A DNA stretch of 11,610 bases from NCBI GenBank assembly GCA_019118985.1, contig DWXX01000160.1, positions 1 through 11,610 on the forward strand, given 5' to 3'. The position numbers and the translations under genes are program-made. The notes beneath the pieces were generated by a model. The model made no database searches, was not told where the DNA came from, and saw only the letters and a program-made list of their open reading frames with translations. Below, piece by piece: positions 5,299-11,610 of this stretch (the first letter of the stretch is position 1; each line of letters begins with the position of its first letter). The DNA comes from Candidatus Faecalibacterium faecipullorum. Its GTDB lineage: Bacteria; Bacillota; Clostridia; Oscillospirales; Ruminococcaceae.

Positions 5299-6029
5299 GG
5301 CTGTCCTCCTTCCCGTTCAAAGCGGCAAACGCAGGCGGCCAGGTCCAGCGCGCCGGTGTAGAGGCTCTTGCCCAAAATGGCGGCGTCCACCCCCATCCCG
5401 TCCAGTTCGGCCAGTTCTTCCATCCGGCTGATGCCGCCGCTGGCGGTCAGGGCGACGTCCGGCACAGCCCGGCGCAGCCTGCGGTAGAGATCGAGGTTTG
5501 TCCCCTGCATGGCGCCGTCCCGCGCGATGTCGGTGACGATGAGGGCGGCGCAGCCGGCGTCGGCCAGTTTTTTGCAGAAGGCCGCCCCCTCGATGGGGCG
5601 GGTCTCCTGCCAGCCGTGGATGGCGACATACCCGTCCCGCAGGTCCACCCCCACCGCGATGCGGGGGCCGTACTTTTGCAGCATCCGGGCGGTGAAGGCA
5701 AAGTCGGTGACGGCCACGCTGCCCAAAATGCACCGCCCCGCCCCCAGGCTGAGGTAGGCGTCGATCTGCGCCTCGGTGCGGATGCCGCCCCCCACCTCTA
5801 CAAACAGGCCCCCCTGCCGGGCGATGGCCCGGATGGCCTCAAAGTTTGCCGGCGCGCCGTCTTTGGCGCCGTCCAGGTCGACCAGGTGGAGGTGCTTCGC
5901 CCCCGCCCGGCGGAAGGCGTCGGCCTGTGCGGCGGGGTCTGCGCCGTAGACGGTCATCCGGTCGTAATCGCCCTGGGTCAGGCGGACCACCCGCCCGCTG
6001 CGCAGGTCGATGGCTGGGAACAGTTTCAT
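5295..6029 (-). CDS. hisA: ProFAR isomerase (phosphoribosylformimino-AICAR-P isomerase)
   Basis: Step 4: Amadori rearrangement of ProFAR to PRFAR. A 244-residue (beta/alpha)8 barrel homologous to HisF. The general base D8 (FPAIDLRSG) and general acid D129 (GVDLRDG) are present, as are VGGGIR (79-84), the HisA-specific GWQETR (139-144), VTDIARDG (165-172) and the phosphate-binding SGGIS (197-201). HisA keeps GWQETR where HisF does not, which separates the two. The ATG at 6029 is chosen because GGAGT lies about 5 nt upstream and the protein then begins with the canonical strand 1; the frame stays open upstream only as a shadow of hisH. It is 16 bp from hisH and overlaps hisF by 4 bases. Confidence 0.98.
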   Translation of the reverse strand: MKLFPAIDLRSGRVVRLTQGDYDRMTVYGADPAAQADAFRRAGAKHLHLVDLDGAKDGAPANFEAIRAIARQGGLFVEVGGGIRTEAQIDAYLSLGAGRCILGSVAVTDFAFTARMLQKYGPRIAVGVDLRDGYVAIHGWQETRPIEGAAFCKKLADAGCAALIVTDIARDGAMQGTNLDLYRRLRRAVPDVALTASGGISRMEELAELDGMGVDAAILGKSLYTGALDLAACVCRFEREGGQP

Positions 6030-6045
6030 AGATACTCCTTTACCT

Positions 6046-6654
6046 TTATAACTCCGCAAACGCCTGTAAGATGCGCAGCCCGGCGTCCCCGCTCTTTTCG
6101 GGGTGGAACTGCGTCCCCCACGCAAGGCCCGACCGCACCGCCCCGGTGACCGGGATGGAGTAGTCGCTGACCGCGAGGGTGCTCTCGGCGCAGTGCTTGG
6201 CGTAATAGCTGTGGACGTAGTAGACATACTCCCCCTGCCGCAGGTAGCGGAAGAGCGGGTCGGGGCGGAGGATGCGCAGGGCGTTCCAGCCGATCTGCGG
6301 CACCTTGAGCGCCGGGTCGGCCAGGTCGGCGGCCAGCGGGCAGACCTGCCCGGGCACAAGCCCCAGCCCGGCGTGCTCGCCGTACTCGCAGCTTTTGTCG
6401 AACAGCAGCTGCATCCCCAGGCAGATGCCCAGCAGCGGCTTGCGGGCGGCCTCGGCGCGGATGACGGGGGCAAGGCCGCTCTCGTTCAGGCGGGCCATGG
6501 CGTCCCCAAAGGCCCCCACCCCCGGCAGGATGACCCGGTCGGCGGCGCGGATGGCGGCGGGGTCGGCGGTGACGGCGGCCTCCAGCCCCAGGCTGCGCAG
6601 GCTGGAGCGCAGGCTGAACAGGTTGCCCACCCCATAATCGATGACGGCGATCAT
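6046..6654 (-). CDS. hisH: Imidazole glycerol phosphate synthase, glutamine amidotransferase subunit
   Basis: A class I (triad) glutaminase that supplies ammonia to HisF through the barrel of its partner. The 202-residue length is typical. The nucleophile C78 sits in the elbow GICLGMQ, the H184-E186 pair is in TQFHPEKSG, and the oxyanion-region PGVGAFG is at 44-50. The start ATG at 6654 overlaps the hisB stop as ATGA, with a modest AAAGGA 8 nt upstream, so translational coupling to hisB is likely. Alternative class I amidotransferase roles (PabA, TrpG, GuaA) are excluded by operon context and by the HisH-type N-terminus MIAVIDYGVGNLFSL. Confidence 0.97.
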   Translation of the reverse strand: MIAVIDYGVGNLFSLRSSLRSLGLEAAVTADPAAIRAADRVILPGVGAFGDAMARLNESGLAPVIRAEAARKPLLGICLGMQLLFDKSCEYGEHAGLGLVPGQVCPLAADLADPALKVPQIGWNALRILRPDPLFRYLRQGEYVYYVHSYYAKHCAESTLAVSDYSIPVTGAVRSGLAWGTQFHPEKSGDAGLRILQAFAEL

Positions 6655-7241
6655 ACCAGCAGTCCTTTCGTTGAGGGGATCTCGTCCCGGTGTGCGCCGT
6701 CGATGCGGACGGCGGCGGCAAGGGCGCGGGCCGCCCCTTTCCAGCAGGCTTCGAGGATGTGGTGGCTGTTCTCACCGGCCAGCTGCACAAAGTGGACAGT
6801 AGCGGGGACGCTGCGGGCAAAGCCCAGCCAGAACTCCCGCGCGCACTCGACGTCGAAGTCGCCCACCTTCTCGGTGGGGCAGCGCACCGACCAGTTGAGG
6901 GTGCACCGCCCCGACAGGTCCGCCGCGCAGAGGATGAGGGCCTCGTCCATCGGCAGGTGGCAGCTGCCGTACCGGCAGACCCCCCGCATCTCCCCCAGCC
7001 CCCGGCGGAAGGCCTGCCCCAGGGCGATGCCCACGTCCTCGGCGGTGTGGTGGTAGTCCACCTCCACGTCCCCGCGGCAGGTCAGCACCAGGTCGAACCG
7101 TCCGTGCCGGGCGAACAGCTCCAGCATGTGGTTGAGAAAGCCGCAGCCGGTGTCCACCTGATAGATGCCGGCGCCGTCCAGACCCAGCGTCAGCTCGATC
7201 TGGGTCTCGGCGGTGTTGCGTTCCAGTCGTACTTCCCGCAC
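6651..7241 (-). CDS. hisB: Imidazoleglycerol-phosphate dehydratase
   Basis: Step 6: dehydrates imidazole glycerol phosphate to imidazole acetol phosphate using Mn2+. A monofunctional 196-residue IGPD without the HAD phosphatase domain found in enterobacterial HisB; the phosphatase is supplied by hisJ at the operon end. Metal ligands are visible in the two pseudo-repeats: H38 (GFLNHMLELFARHG), HHTAED (64-69) and SHHILE (159-164). RNTAET (8-13) begins strand 1. The start is GTG 7241, with GGAGG 8 nt upstream; an ATG at 7248 is out of frame. It lies 3 bp after hisC and overlaps hisH by 4 bases. Confidence 0.97.
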   Translation of the reverse strand: MREVRLERNTAETQIELTLGLDGAGIYQVDTGCGFLNHMLELFARHGRFDLVLTCRGDVEVDYHHTAEDVGIALGQAFRRGLGEMRGVCRYGSCHLPMDEALILCAADLSGRCTLNWSVRCPTEKVGDFDVECAREFWLGFARSVPATVHFVQLAGENSHHILEACWKGAARALAAAVRIDGAHRDEIPSTKGLLV

Positions 7242-7244
7242 AGA

Positions 7245-8309
7245 TCATCCCTCCTGTAAGATCCTGTCGACCCGCTCCAGCAAAACTTCCATCTGCTCCT
7301 GGGTGCCGACGCTGATCCGCACCCAGGGCCGGATGCGGGGCAGGTCGAAATAGCGGATCACCACGTTTTTCCTTCGCAGCGCCTCGGTGAAGGCGGCGCC
7401 GCTCATCCGTCCGTTGTTGACAAAGAGGAAGTTCGCCAGGCTGTCGGTCATGGCAAAGCCCCGGGCGGCCAGCTGTTCGGCGGCCCAGGCGCGGGTCTCG
7501 GCGATCTGCCGGCAGGTCTCCTCAAAATAGCCGCGGTTGTACAGGGCGGCCGTCCCCGCTGCCTGCGCCGTCCGGCTGACGTTGTAGGGGTTGAGGCTGC
7601 CCCGCACCCGCTCAAGGTCGGCGATCAGCTCACGGCTGCCGATGGCAAGGCCCAGCCGCGCCCCGGCCAGCTGCCGCGATTTGGAAAAGGTCTGCACCAC
7701 CAGCAGGTTCTCGTACCGGCGGGTGAGGGGCACGCAGCTTCTGGCGCCGAAGTCGACGTAGGCTTCGTCCACGATGACCACGCAGTCGGGGTTGGCCGCC
7801 GCGATGGCGCCGATCTCCTCGGGGTCGAGGGCGAGGCCGGTGGGGGCGTTGGGGTTGGCGATGACGATGGTCTCGTTCAGCCCCCGGTAGTCGGCGGGGT
7901 CGATGGTGAAGTCCTCCCGCAGGGGGAGGATGCGCTGCGGCAGGTGGAGCAGCTGGCAGAGGGTGTCGTAAAAGGTGTAGGTGATGTCGGCCCGGGCGAT
8001 GCCGTGGCCCCCGTCGCAGAAGGCCCGCAGCGCGAAGAAGAGGACCTCGTCGCTGCCGTTGCCGGCCATCACCTCGTCCTCGGCGACGCCGTAGAACCAG
8101 GCCGCCGCCCGCCGCAGCGCCGCGCAGCCGGGGTCGGGGTAGAGCTGCAGCCGCCATTCCTCGTCGCGGATGGCGTCCACCACCGCCGAGGAGGGCGGGT
8201 AGGGGTTTTCGTTGGTGTTCAGCTTGACCAGGCGGCGGTTGACCGGCGGCTGCTCGCCGGGGGTGTAGGGCCTCAGACCGGCCAGGGTGGGTGTGATGAA
8301 ACGGCTCAT
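7245..8309 (-). CDS. hisC: Histidinol-phosphate aminotransferase
   Basis: Step 7: PLP-dependent transfer of an amino group from glutamate to imidazole acetol phosphate. A fold-type I aminotransferase of 354 residues (usual about 350-360). Seen: NTNENPYPPS (31-40) near the N-terminus, GNGSDE (83-88) for PLP phosphate, NPNAPTG (152-158), DEAYVDF (181-187), the Schiff-base lysine K210 in TFSKSRQLAGARLG, and the phosphate-binding arginine segment WVRISVGT (329-336). The variant SKSRQ around the lysine, where SKAFG/SKSFG is commoner, is a mild oddity. The ATG at 8309 overlaps the hisD stop as ATGA, with GGAGG 9 nt upstream. Confidence 0.96.
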   Translation of the reverse strand: MSRFITPTLAGLRPYTPGEQPPVNRRLVKLNTNENPYPPSSAVVDAIRDEEWRLQLYPDPGCAALRRAAAWFYGVAEDEVMAGNGSDEVLFFALRAFCDGGHGIARADITYTFYDTLCQLLHLPQRILPLREDFTIDPADYRGLNETIVIANPNAPTGLALDPEEIGAIAAANPDCVVIVDEAYVDFGARSCVPLTRRYENLLVVQTFSKSRQLAGARLGLAIGSRELIADLERVRGSLNPYNVSRTAQAAGTAALYNRGYFEETCRQIAETRAWAAEQLAARGFAMTDSLANFLFVNNGRMSGAAFTEALRRKNVVIRYFDLPRIRPWVRISVGTQEQMEVLLERVDRILQEG

Positions 8310-9595
8310 TGCTCTGCGCCTCCTTCATAGCGGATGGTCAGGCTGCGGGCGTGGGCGTGCAGCCCCTCCGCCTCGGCGAAGGCCGCCACCTGGTCCTTGA
8401 CCCTGCCCAGCGCCGCGCGGGTGTAGTAGATGAAGCTGGACCGCTTGACAAAGTCGTCCACCCCCAACGGGCTGGAAAAGCGGGCGGTGCCGCTGGTGGG
8501 CAGGGTGTGGTTGGGCCCGGCGAAGTAGTCGCCCAGCGCCTCGGGGACGTTCCGGCCCAGAAAGACGCTGCCCGCGTTCTGCACCCGGCCCAGCAGCCCG
8601 AAGGGGTCTGCGACGCACAGCTCGAGGTGTTCGGGCGCGATCTGGTTGCAAACCTCCACCGCCTCGTCGAGGGTGCGGCAGAGGATGATCTTGCCGTTGG
8701 CCTCGACGCTGGCCCGGGCGATGTCGGCGCGGGGCAGCCCGCACAGCTGCCGCTCCACCTCGGCCTGCACGGCGGCGGCGAGGGCCGGGCTGTCGGTGAC
8801 AAGGACGGGGCTGGCCAGCCGGTCGTGCTCGGCCTGGCTGAGCAGGTCGGCGGCCACCCAGGCGGGGTCGCAGCCGCCGTCGGCCAGGACCAATATCTCG
8901 CTGGGGCCGGCGATCATGTCGATGCCCACCCTGCCGTAGACCCGCCGCTTGGCGGTGGCGACGTAGATGTTGCCGGGGCCGACGATCTTGTCCACCGGGG
9001 GGATGGTCTCGGTGCCGTAGGCGAGGGCCGCCACCGCCTGCGCGCCCCCGGTCTTGAAGATGCGGGTCACCCCCGCCACATGGGCGGCGGCCAGGATGGC
9101 GGGGGCCGCTTTGCCCTCCCTGCCGCCGGGGGTGACCATATAAATTTCAGGCACGCCGGCCACCTTGGCCGGGATGACGTCCATCAGGACGGTGGAGGGG
9201 TAGGCGGCGGTGCCCCCCGGCACATAGACGCCCGCCCGCCGGACGGGGGTCCACCGCTGCCCCAGCACCACCCCGTCCTGTTCGGTCAGGACGAAGTCGT
9301 CGTGCAGCTGCCGGCGGTGGAAGGCCTCGATGTTGGCGGCGGCCTGCCGCATGGTCTCGATCAGGGCCGGGTCGACGGCGGCGAGGGCGGCGTCCATCTC
9401 CTCGGCCGTCACCTCGAGCTGTTCGGGGGCGGCCCCGTCGAACTTGAGGGCGTAGTCCCGCAGCGCGGCGTCCCCCCGCGCGCGCACCTCGGCGATGATG
9501 GCGTCGACGGCTTCTTCCACCCCGGGTTCGGCCTGCAGGTCGCGGTTGAGGATCTGCTGCGGGGTCAGCTCTTCCAGGCGGTACAGTTTCATCAT
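8306..9595 (-). CDS. hisD: Histidinol dehydrogenase
   Basis: Steps 9 and 10: two NAD+-dependent oxidations, L-histidinol to histidinal to L-histidine, zinc-dependent and cytoplasmic. A 429-residue chain, the family norm. The catalytic pair E322-H323 is in APEHLEL; zinc ligands correspond to Q254 and H257 (SQAEHD), D356 (LGDYFAGPNHTLPTSG) and H415 (EGLHAHARS). PGGTAAYPS (126-134) and VGPGNIYVATAKRRVYG (205-221) are also typical. Start ATG 9595 overlaps the hisZG stop as ATGA; GGAGGA sits 6 nt before it. The second ATG (9592) follows directly and could also be used. Upstream in-frame codons to 9961 are a shadow of hisG. Confidence 0.97.
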   Translation of the reverse strand: MMKLYRLEELTPQQILNRDLQAEPGVEEAVDAIIAEVRARGDAALRDYALKFDGAAPEQLEVTAEEMDAALAAVDPALIETMRQAAANIEAFHRRQLHDDFVLTEQDGVVLGQRWTPVRRAGVYVPGGTAAYPSTVLMDVIPAKVAGVPEIYMVTPGGREGKAAPAILAAAHVAGVTRIFKTGGAQAVAALAYGTETIPPVDKIVGPGNIYVATAKRRVYGRVGIDMIAGPSEILVLADGGCDPAWVAADLLSQAEHDRLASPVLVTDSPALAAAVQAEVERQLCGLPRADIARASVEANGKIILCRTLDEAVEVCNQIAPEHLELCVADPFGLLGRVQNAGSVFLGRNVPEALGDYFAGPNHTLPTSGTARFSSPLGVDDFVKRSSFIYYTRAALGRVKDQVAAFAEAEGLHAHARSLTIRYEGGAEQ

Positions 9596-11202
9596 CTTGT
9601 TTCCTCCTTGTTGTGCGCGCGGCGGGCGATGGCCCCCCGCAGCCCTTCCAGCAGGCGGTCGGTCTGCCGCCGCTTGAACTGATAGCTGGACTTGTTGGCG
9701 ATCACCCGGGCCGAGATGGGCATGAAGCCGGTCAGGACGGCCAGGCCGTTCTCCTGCAGGGTGGCGCCGGTCTCGACGATGTCCACGATGACGTCGGACA
9801 GCCCCAGGATGGGGGCCAGCTCGATCGAGCCGTTGAGATGGATGATCTCGATGTCGCGGCCCTGCCGGGCGAAGTACTCTTTGGCGATGCGGGTGAATTT
9901 GGTGGCCACCCGCAGCGGGCGGCCCGGGTCGTCGGCAAAGCCCGCCGGCCCCGCCACGCACATCCGGCAGCGGCCCAGCCCGGTGTCCAGCAGCTCGTAG
10001 ACGTCGGCCTCCGACTCGGCCAGGATGTCCCTGCCCACGATGCCGATGTCGGCCGCCCCGTGCTCGACGTAGATGGCCACGTCGCTGGGCTTGACCAGGA
10101 AGCAGCGCACCCCGGCGGCTTTGTCCTCCACCACCAGCCTGCGGGTGGCGTTGTAATCCTCAGGGGCGAGGCACCCGCCCTCGGCCAGCAGGCTGTAGAC
10201 CTTGTCCCCCAGCCGCCCTTTGGGCAGGGCGATGTTCAGCATGGCGGGGGCGGCGCTCTGCGCGGGGGGCGGCGCGGCGCGGTCCAGCTCGTCGAGGTAG
10301 ACGGCGAAGCCCACCGCCCCGGCCCCCGGCGTGAACTTGCGGGCCAAAAGGTCGTACCGGCCGCCCCGCAGCGCCGGCCGCGGCGCGCCCTGCAGGTAGC
10401 CCTGAAAGATCAGGCCGTTGTAGTATTCCATCTCCCCCGACAGGGCCAGGTCCAGCCAGACCCGCCCCCCGGCCCCGCCGGGCAGCGCCTGCAGGGCGCC
10501 GCGCAGCTCGCCGAGGGCGGCGGCCATGGCGTCCGACCGGCAGGCCGCCGCGGCCCGGGGCAGCACCTGCGCCGCCGGCCCCGACAGCTCCAGCAGCCCG
10601 GCCAGGGCCTCGGCCCCGGCCTGCCCCACCCCGGCGTCCAGGGCGGCGGTGCGCAGCTCGTGCCCGCTGCGGGCCCGCAGCCGGCTCAGCAGCCCCTGCC
10701 GGGTGTGCGCCGGCGCGCCCACCGCGTCCAGCAGCGCCGAGATGTACCCCATGTGCCCGGCCACCAGCCGCCAGTCGGGGCCCATCGCCCGGGAGAGGAT
10801 GTCCAGCGACTGCGCCGCCAGCGCCACCGCCTGCCCGGTCTCGGCCCCGCCGACCTGCCCAATGATCTCCAGCCCCATCTGCGCGATCTCCTTGAAGGCG
10901 CCGCTCTCGGCCGAGGGGCGGTAGACGTTCTCGTTGTAATAGAACCGCCGCGTCTGCCCCGGCGCGGGCTGCGCGCTTTTCGCGATGGACAGCGTGACGT
11001 CCGGCTTGAGCGCCAGCAGCCGCCCGTCCAGGTCGGTGAAGGTGATGACCTGCCGCGAGGGCAGAAAGCTCTGGTTCTCCTGATAGAGGGCGTACTCTTC
11101 AAACTGCCCCATGTGGTACTTGCGGCACCCCGCCGCCTCATACAGCGCCCGCAGCTCGAAGGAGGCGCGCTCCTTCGGCTGCAGCAGCTTTTCAAGCTCC
11201 AT
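9592..11202 (-). CDS. hisZG: Fused HisZ-HisG ATP phosphoribosyltransferase (regulatory + catalytic)
   Basis: Catalyses the committed step, ATP + PRPP to phosphoribosyl-ATP, the point of histidine feedback control. The 536-residue protein joins two proteins that are normally separate. Residues 1 to about 309 are HisZ, a catalytically inactive HisRS-like regulatory subunit: motif-2-like RRFYYNENVYRP (85-96), EYYNGLIFQGY (259-269) and motif-3-like GGRYDLLARKF (280-290). Residues 310-320 form an Ala/Pro-rich linker (APPPAQSAAPA). Residues 321-536 are a short-form HisG, beginning MLNIALPKGR, with DIGIVGRDIL (385-394) and the PRPP loop DIVETGATLQENGL (474-487). The HisZ part is at the short end of its family. 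The frame is open throughout; an internal ATG at 10242 begins the HisG part. The start has AGGGG about 9 nt upstream. First gene of the operon, in the most GC-rich stretch (10561-10620 is about 83% GC). Confidence 0.94.
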   Translation of the reverse strand: MELEKLLQPKERASFELRALYEAAGCRKYHMGQFEEYALYQENQSFLPSRQVITFTDLDGRLLALKPDVTLSIAKSAQPAPGQTRRFYYNENVYRPSAESGAFKEIAQMGLEIIGQVGGAETGQAVALAAQSLDILSRAMGPDWRLVAGHMGYISALLDAVGAPAHTRQGLLSRLRARSGHELRTAALDAGVGQAGAEALAGLLELSGPAAQVLPRAAAACRSDAMAAALGELRGALQALPGGAGGRVWLDLALSGEMEYYNGLIFQGYLQGAPRPALRGGRYDLLARKFTPGAGAVGFAVYLDELDRAAPPPAQSAAPAMLNIALPKGRLGDKVYSLLAEGGCLAPEDYNATRRLVVEDKAAGVRCFLVKPSDVAIYVEHGAADIGIVGRDILAESEADVYELLDTGLGRCRMCVAGPAGFADDPGRPLRVATKFTRIAKEYFARQGRDIEIIHLNGSIELAPILGLSDVIVDIVETGATLQENGLAVLTGFMPISARVIANKSSYQFKRRQTDRLLEGLRGAIARRAHNKEETR

Positions 11203-11244
11203 CCCTGTGTTCCCCTTTCAGCACATTCTGTCTTTCTGCCCTCC

Positions 11245-11273
11245 ATTATACTTTACTTTGCTATCAAAGTAAA
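11245..11273 (-). promoter_or_regulatory. Promoter of the his operon
   Basis: A consensus -10 TATAAT (11250..11245) lies 17 nt from a -35 TTTACT (11273..11268, four of six matches). Transcription would start near 11238, leaving a leader of about 36 nt. The leader holds no T-box, riboswitch or leader-peptide/attenuator structure; it is too short for any of these. Regulation at this promoter is therefore expected to act through the overlapping inverted repeat. Confidence 0.8.
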
Positions 11274-11274
11274 G
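11251..11274. promoter_or_regulatory. Perfect inverted repeat, putative his repressor operator
   Basis: Arms 11251-11260 (CTTTACTTTG) and 11265-11274 (CAAAGTAAAG) are perfectly complementary around a 4-bp centre (CTAT). The repeat fills the whole spacer and covers the -35, abutting the -10, so a bound dimer would block RNA polymerase. A TrpR-family histidine repressor (YerC/HisR type, known to control his genes in Firmicutes) is a reasonable candidate, but I cannot confirm its motif from memory. As RNA it would lie upstream of the transcription start, so a transcribed hairpin is not the explanation. Confidence 0.7.
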
Positions 11275-11286
11275 CACAACCTGCGC

Positions 11287-11322
11287 AAAAAACAGAAAAG
11301 CCGCCTTCCCGGTTTGGAAGGC
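11287..11322 (-). terminator. Terminator just upstream of the his promoter
   Basis: A 7-bp perfect stem (arms 11303-11309 and 11316-11322, 6-nt loop) is followed on the minus strand by GGCTTTTCTGTTTTTT (two T-runs, 11299..11296 and 11292..11287). It insulates the his promoter from transcription entering from the right. Confidence 0.7.
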
Positions 11323-11334
11323 CGGGGGTTTTGC

Positions 11335-11460
11335 TGTGGGTAGTTCGGGTACTTTCGGTACTTTTGGGAAAGGGTGTAGTTTGGGTAATTCGCCCGTTTT
11401 GAGGGCGTTTTACCGAAAATACCCATACTCTAAAAAGTACGCAAAATACCGGAAGTACGC
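11335..11460. repeat. AT-richer interval with many short repeats
   Basis: No gene. Short words recur: AAGTACGC at 11435-11442 and 11453-11460 (18 bp apart), AAAATACC at 11416-11423 and 11443-11450, and several GGGTA/GGTAC copies between 11338 and 11390. An imperfect inverted repeat has 12-nt arms (11384-11395 and 11403-11414, two mismatched positions). It separates the Bro-N fragment from the his terminator and promoter. Origin unknown; it could be phage- or repeat-element-derived. Confidence 0.45.
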
Positions 11461-11491
11461 TCTGGGGGGTGGCAAGGGGGCAGGATGCGTC

Positions 11492-11610
11492 AGACAGCAC
11501 CAGGCTGTACAGGCCGGATTCGTTGATGATGGTGGGATGCTGCTCCCGGCCGATGGAGTCACGAATCGTTACCCCATCGCCCTGCATCTTATCTTCGGGG
11601 TCAACGTGTC
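11492..11610 (-). pseudogene. Bro-N domain phage antirepressor, broken fragment (runs off the window)
   Basis: Read from the right edge, the frame gives HVDPEDK followed by a variable stretch and then TIINESGLYSLVLS, the hallmark middle of the Bro-N domain of phage antirepressors (KilA/Bro type DNA-binding proteins). In intact family members this is followed by a lysine/arginine-rich segment of the form SxxPxAKxFKRWV. Here similarity stops at about 11492 and the frame runs on as unrelated sequence to a TGA (11266..11264) inside the his operator. The gene therefore appears truncated at its 3' side by a deletion or rearrangement. Its 5' part lies outside the window. Confidence 0.7.

Noticed and set aside
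1852..5361. Long plus-strand open frames across the MATE, hisJ, hisIE and hisF region, including frames of 250-360 codons
   Set aside because: They run antisense to genes with clear families and catalytic residues, are rich in Arg, Gly, Pro and Val as expected of GC-rich shadows, and have no recognisable domains or ribosome binding sites.
6030..6473. N-terminal extension of hisA
   Set aside because: It is a shadow of hisH; HisA begins at MKLFPAIDL with a ribosome binding site directly upstream.
9596..9961. N-terminal extension of hisD by 122 codons
   Set aside because: The extension overlaps hisG in another frame and matches nothing in HisD; GGAGGA and the ATGA overlap at 9595 define the start.
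11203..11244. T-box, riboswitch or his leader-peptide attenuator
   Set aside because: The leader is about 36 nt and contains no His-codon run or paired terminator/antiterminator.
9613..11343. A 576-codon plus-strand frame opposite hisZG
   Set aside because: It is antisense to an unambiguous HisZ-HisG and is a low-complexity Gly/Pro/Arg/Gln translation of very GC-rich DNA.
11264..11491. The rest of the Bro-N open frame as a genuine protein C-terminus
   Set aside because: It departs abruptly from Bro-N, reads through short repeats and a terminator hairpin, and ends in the his operator, so it is likely non-coding.
1..11610. CRISPR arrays, tRNA or rRNA genes, insertion sequences
   Set aside because: No regularly spaced repeats, no tRNA-like cloverleaf noticed, no transposase-like protein; only the short repeats listed were found.

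Overview
The window reads as chromosomal DNA of a GC-rich Clostridia species, most likely in the Oscillospiraceae/Ruminococcaceae (Faecalibacterium/Subdoligranulum-like). This is inferred from gene families, GGAGG ribosome binding sites, TTGACA/TATAAT-type promoters, a short-form HisG with a HisZ partner domain, a PHP-type histidinol phosphatase, and lipoproteins with LTAC lipoboxes. The species cannot be named from the sequence alone. Every gene I can support lies on the minus strand; the long plus-strand frames are shadows of GC-rich codon use.

Right edge (11203-11610), read in the direction of transcription: a fragment of a phage Bro-N antirepressor domain enters from outside the window and breaks off. 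It is followed by about 125 bp of short repeats, a terminator, and then the his promoter. The promoter carries a perfect 10-bp inverted repeat that fills the spacer and reaches the -35 hexamer, so it is a strong repressor-site candidate. The leader is only about 36 nt, too short for a T-box or leader-peptide attenuator.

Centre (11202-3007): one compact operon, hisZG-hisD-hisC-hisB-hisH-hisA-hisF-hisIE-hisJ, ending in a strong terminator. It encodes every step from PRPP + ATP to L-histidine: HisZG step 1, HisIE steps 2-3, HisA 4, HisH/HisF 5, HisB 6, HisC 7, HisJ (PHP phosphatase) 8, HisD 9-10. Five junctions are 4-base start/stop overlaps. The first enzyme is unusual: the HisRS-like regulatory subunit HisZ and the short catalytic HisG form one polypeptide joined by an Ala/Pro-rich linker.

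Left part (2900-1): a MATE-family exporter follows the his terminator with no visible promoter of its own. Its last codons overlap a near-consensus promoter that is part of a 31-bp element repeated 222 bp downstream. The second copy drives two small tandem lipoproteins with nearly identical signal peptides and unrelated-looking mature parts. Each lipoprotein is preceded by a conserved leader hairpin whose base changes keep pairing only in the transcribed strand. A terminator closes this unit, and another near-consensus promoter points out of the left edge.

The his operon is ordinary in content. The features most worth attention are the HisZ-HisG fusion, the palindromic his operator, the paired lipoprotein leaders, the repeated promoter element with a possible short RNA, and the Bro-N remnant.
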